From contig JBDKTK010000298.1 of NCBI GenBank assembly GCA_039680225.1, positions 1 through 6,305 of the forward strand: DNA of 6,305 nt, in the 5' to 3' direction. The position numbers were made by a program, and so were the translations under genes. Within the stretch, counting starts at the first letter, position 1. Every line of letters begins with the position of its first letter. Under the pieces are notes generated by a model, which saw nothing but the letters and a program-made list of their open reading frames with translations, was not told the DNA's origin and searched no databases. Shown in pieces: positions 4,836 through 6,305 of this stretch. Source of the DNA: JBDKTK01 sp039680225. GTDB lineage: Bacteria; Desulfobacterota; Syntrophia; Syntrophales; UBA4778.

Positions 4836-6182
4836 ATGGAAGATGTCATCGGCAGCTTCATAGCGGCGCTGCGCAACAGCGGGGTCAGGATCTCCGTCTC
4901 CGAAACCCTTGATGCCGTCCGGGCGGCAGAGCTCGTGGGTTACCGCAAGCGGGAAACCCTCAGGAACGCCCTGTCCGCGACCCTCGCCAAATCCGTCCTG
5001 GAAAAAGAGAAGTTTGAGGCCTGCTTCGACAAGTACTTTTCTTTCGATTTTTTCAATGCCCCGGATGAAGCGCCCCGGCGCATAGACCCCGGGATCAGGT
5101 CCATGATCGACAGCGACATTGCCTCAATGGCGATCTCCGGCGACCCTGCCGGAATTGCGTCCCTGATCAGGGACGCCGCCCAGGCCACAGACCTTTCCTC
5201 GATCCGCTACTATATGCAGAAGAACATCTACACAGTCCGCATGCTCGAAAAAATGGGGATGCCGAAAATCGACAGCACGCTGAACCAGTTGAAGAGCATG
5301 CAGGGCTCCGGCGCCGCTCAGGCCGCGGCGGCGCAGCTCGAAGACGGCAAAAACCGGATCCTCGAAGCCGTGCGGAATTACGTGGAACGCGAGTACCAGC
5401 TCCATGCCAAAAGCTCCGAGGACCTGATGGAGTCTTACCTGAGGACCACAACGCTGACCAACATCGAGCAGCGCTACTTCAGCAAGATGCATGAGATCAT
5501 CCAGAAGCTCGTCAAGCAGCTCGAAGACCGCTATTCGCGCCGGCTCAAGGCCGCGAAAAGAGGCAAACTCGACTATAAGAAAACAATGAGGAAGGGCGTC
5601 TGCTACGGCGGCCTCATGTTCGAGCCGTTCTGGAAAAAGAAGAAGGTGGACCGCCCCGACGTCATCGCGATCTGCGACATCAGCCGGTCCGTCTCCCGGG
5701 TCGTGCGGTTCTTCCTGATGTTCCTCTACAGCATGCAGAAAAGGATCGGCAGGATCCGCATCCTGGCGTTCTGTTCGAACCTCGCCGACGTCACGCACAT
5801 ATTCGAAAGGTACCCGATTGAGGAAGCCCTCACCCGGATGCAGGAGGACCCCAATATTCCCATCCTGAGGGGAAGGACTGATTACGACAGGACGTTTGTG
5901 GAGTTCAAGGAGCATTACCTTTCGCTCGTAACGAGGAACACGACCGTCCTTATCCTCGGCGACGCCCGCAACAATTACTACAATTCCCGGGCCGATATCC
6001 TGAAGATGATCAGCGAGCGCTGCAAGCGGCTGATCTGGCTCAATCCCGAAACGCGGTCCTTCTGGGGGACCGGCGATTCGGAGATGAAAACCTACACCCC
6101 TTACTGCCACATATTAAAAGAGTGCAATACACTGACTCAACTCGAAAGGGTGGTCGGTTCATTATTGAGCGTGCGGCACTAA
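4836..6182 (+). CDS. VWA-domain protein, CoxE-like partner of the MoxR ATPase
   Basis: The N-terminal part of this 448-residue protein (FIAALRNSGVRISVSETLDAVRA, then a helical region to about residue 70) is characteristic of CoxE-like VWA proteins. The middle (about 110-250) is helical and charged, with an Ala/Gln-rich stretch near 158-168. The C-terminal VWA domain starts near residue 274 and keeps a full metal-ion (MIDAS) site: D281-I-S283-R-S285, T348 in GRTDYDRTF and D376 in LILGDARNN. In the CbbO, NorD and CoxE families such a protein links the MoxR ring to its client enzyme, often through the metal ion and an acidic residue of the client. No membrane helix is visible, so it is cytoplasmic. 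The gene lies 211 nt after its presumed ATPase partner, separated by a repeat. AAGGA at 4819-4823 is 12 nt from the ATG, rather far; no better start is seen. Confidence 0.87.
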   Translation: MEDVIGSFIAALRNSGVRISVSETLDAVRAAELVGYRKRETLRNALSATLAKSVLEKEKFEACFDKYFSFDFFNAPDEAPRRIDPGIRSMIDSDIASMAISGDPAGIASLIRDAAQATDLSSIRYYMQKNIYTVRMLEKMGMPKIDSTLNQLKSMQGSGAAQAAAAQLEDGKNRILEAVRNYVEREYQLHAKSSEDLMESYLRTTTLTNIEQRYFSKMHEIIQKLVKQLEDRYSRRLKAAKRGKLDYKKTMRKGVCYGGLMFEPFWKKKKVDRPDVIAICDISRSVSRVVRFFLMFLYSMQKRIGRIRILAFCSNLADVTHIFERYPIEEALTRMQEDPNIPILRGRTDYDRTFVEFKEHYLSLVTRNTTVLILGDARNNYYNSRADILKMISERCKRLIWLNPETRSFWGTGDSEMKTYTPYCHILKECNTLTQLERVVGSLLSVRH

Positions 6183-6220
6183 AATTGTCGGTTTTTTTCA
6201 ATGAAGGAGGGTATTGGTAA

Positions 6221-6305
6221 ATGGAACTGGAAAACGTACTCTATTTAAAAACGGACGGCATCGCCAAAATAACTCTCAACAGGCCCAAGGCATTCAACTC
6301 GCTTA
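6221..6305 (+). CDS. N-terminus of a second enoyl-CoA hydratase/isomerase (3' truncated by window)
   Basis: The 28 complete codons encode a typical crotonase start: a short strand (ENVLYLKTDGIAKITL) followed by the family signature NRPKAFNSL, which in crotonases precedes the acyl-CoA-binding loop. A very good ribosome site, AAGGAGGG at 6204-6211, lies nine bases before the ATG. The gene follows the VWA gene by 38 nt without a clear terminator (a T7 run at 6192-6198 has no hairpin before it), so it is probably in the same operon. It is a different protein from the first crotonase: NRPKAFNSL here against SNPEKKNAIS there, the former being closer to standard enoyl-CoA hydratases. Active-site residues lie beyond the window. 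Confidence 0.88.
   Translation, partial: MELENVLYLKTDGIAKITLNRPKAFNSL

Noticed and set aside
5124..6110. Minus-strand open frame of 328 codons opposite the VWA gene
   Set aside because: The + strand carries a full VWA domain with MIDAS residues. The antisense translation is low-complexity (L/D/V/H rich) and lacks motifs.

Overview
The window reads as a chromosomal stretch of a GC-rich, probably anaerobic bacterium. A syntrophic or sulfate-reducing member of the former Deltaproteobacteria (Desulfobacterota) is my best guess. This rests on the gene mix (QueG-like iron-sulfur protein, several crotonases, an acyl-CoA dehydrogenase relative) and on REP-like hairpin repeats of the type CTGGATTCCCG...CGGGAATGAC. 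It is an inference, because no marker gene is present. All recognisable genes lie on the + strand.

Layout: (1) Positions 1-161 hold the C-terminal end of an unidentified gene, followed by a perfect hairpin at 188-217. (2) Positions 218-458 are non-coding. They hold a relic of a type I-C-like CRISPR unit (half repeat, 35-nt spacer, half repeat; 286-355) and an AT-rich promoter-like stretch with a 12-bp perfect palindrome. (3) Positions 459-1235 encode a short QueG-family ferredoxin-like protein. (4) A paired-hairpin repeat at 1245-1306 separates it from a MarR regulator (1330-1785). (5) A crotonase (1809-2546) and a divergent acyl-CoA dehydrogenase-like protein (2612-3679) follow. The latter lacks the usual C-terminal catalytic glutamate motif and has an in-frame leader ORF ended by a single TGA. 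(6) A CoxD-like MoxR AAA+ ATPase (3683-4624) and a CoxE-like VWA protein (4836-6182) form a pair split by a second, inside-out copy of the hairpin repeat (4684-4770). (7) A second crotonase starts at 6221 and runs off the end.

How the genes may work together: MoxR ATPases paired with VWA proteins are known as activases or cofactor-maturation machines for a client enzyme encoded nearby (CbbQ/CbbO for Rubisco, NorQ/NorD for nitric oxide reductase, CoxD/CoxE for Mo/Cu CO dehydrogenase). Here the neighbours are acyl-CoA enzymes: two crotonases and an unusual ACAD-like protein, under a MarR-type regulator of the sort that often senses aromatic or acyl ligands. The simplest reading is an acyl-CoA catabolic operon with its own MoxR-VWA remodelling module. 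The client cannot be named from this window. The most noteworthy features are this gene partnership, the altered active sites of the ACAD-like protein and first crotonase, and the solitary CRISPR relic.
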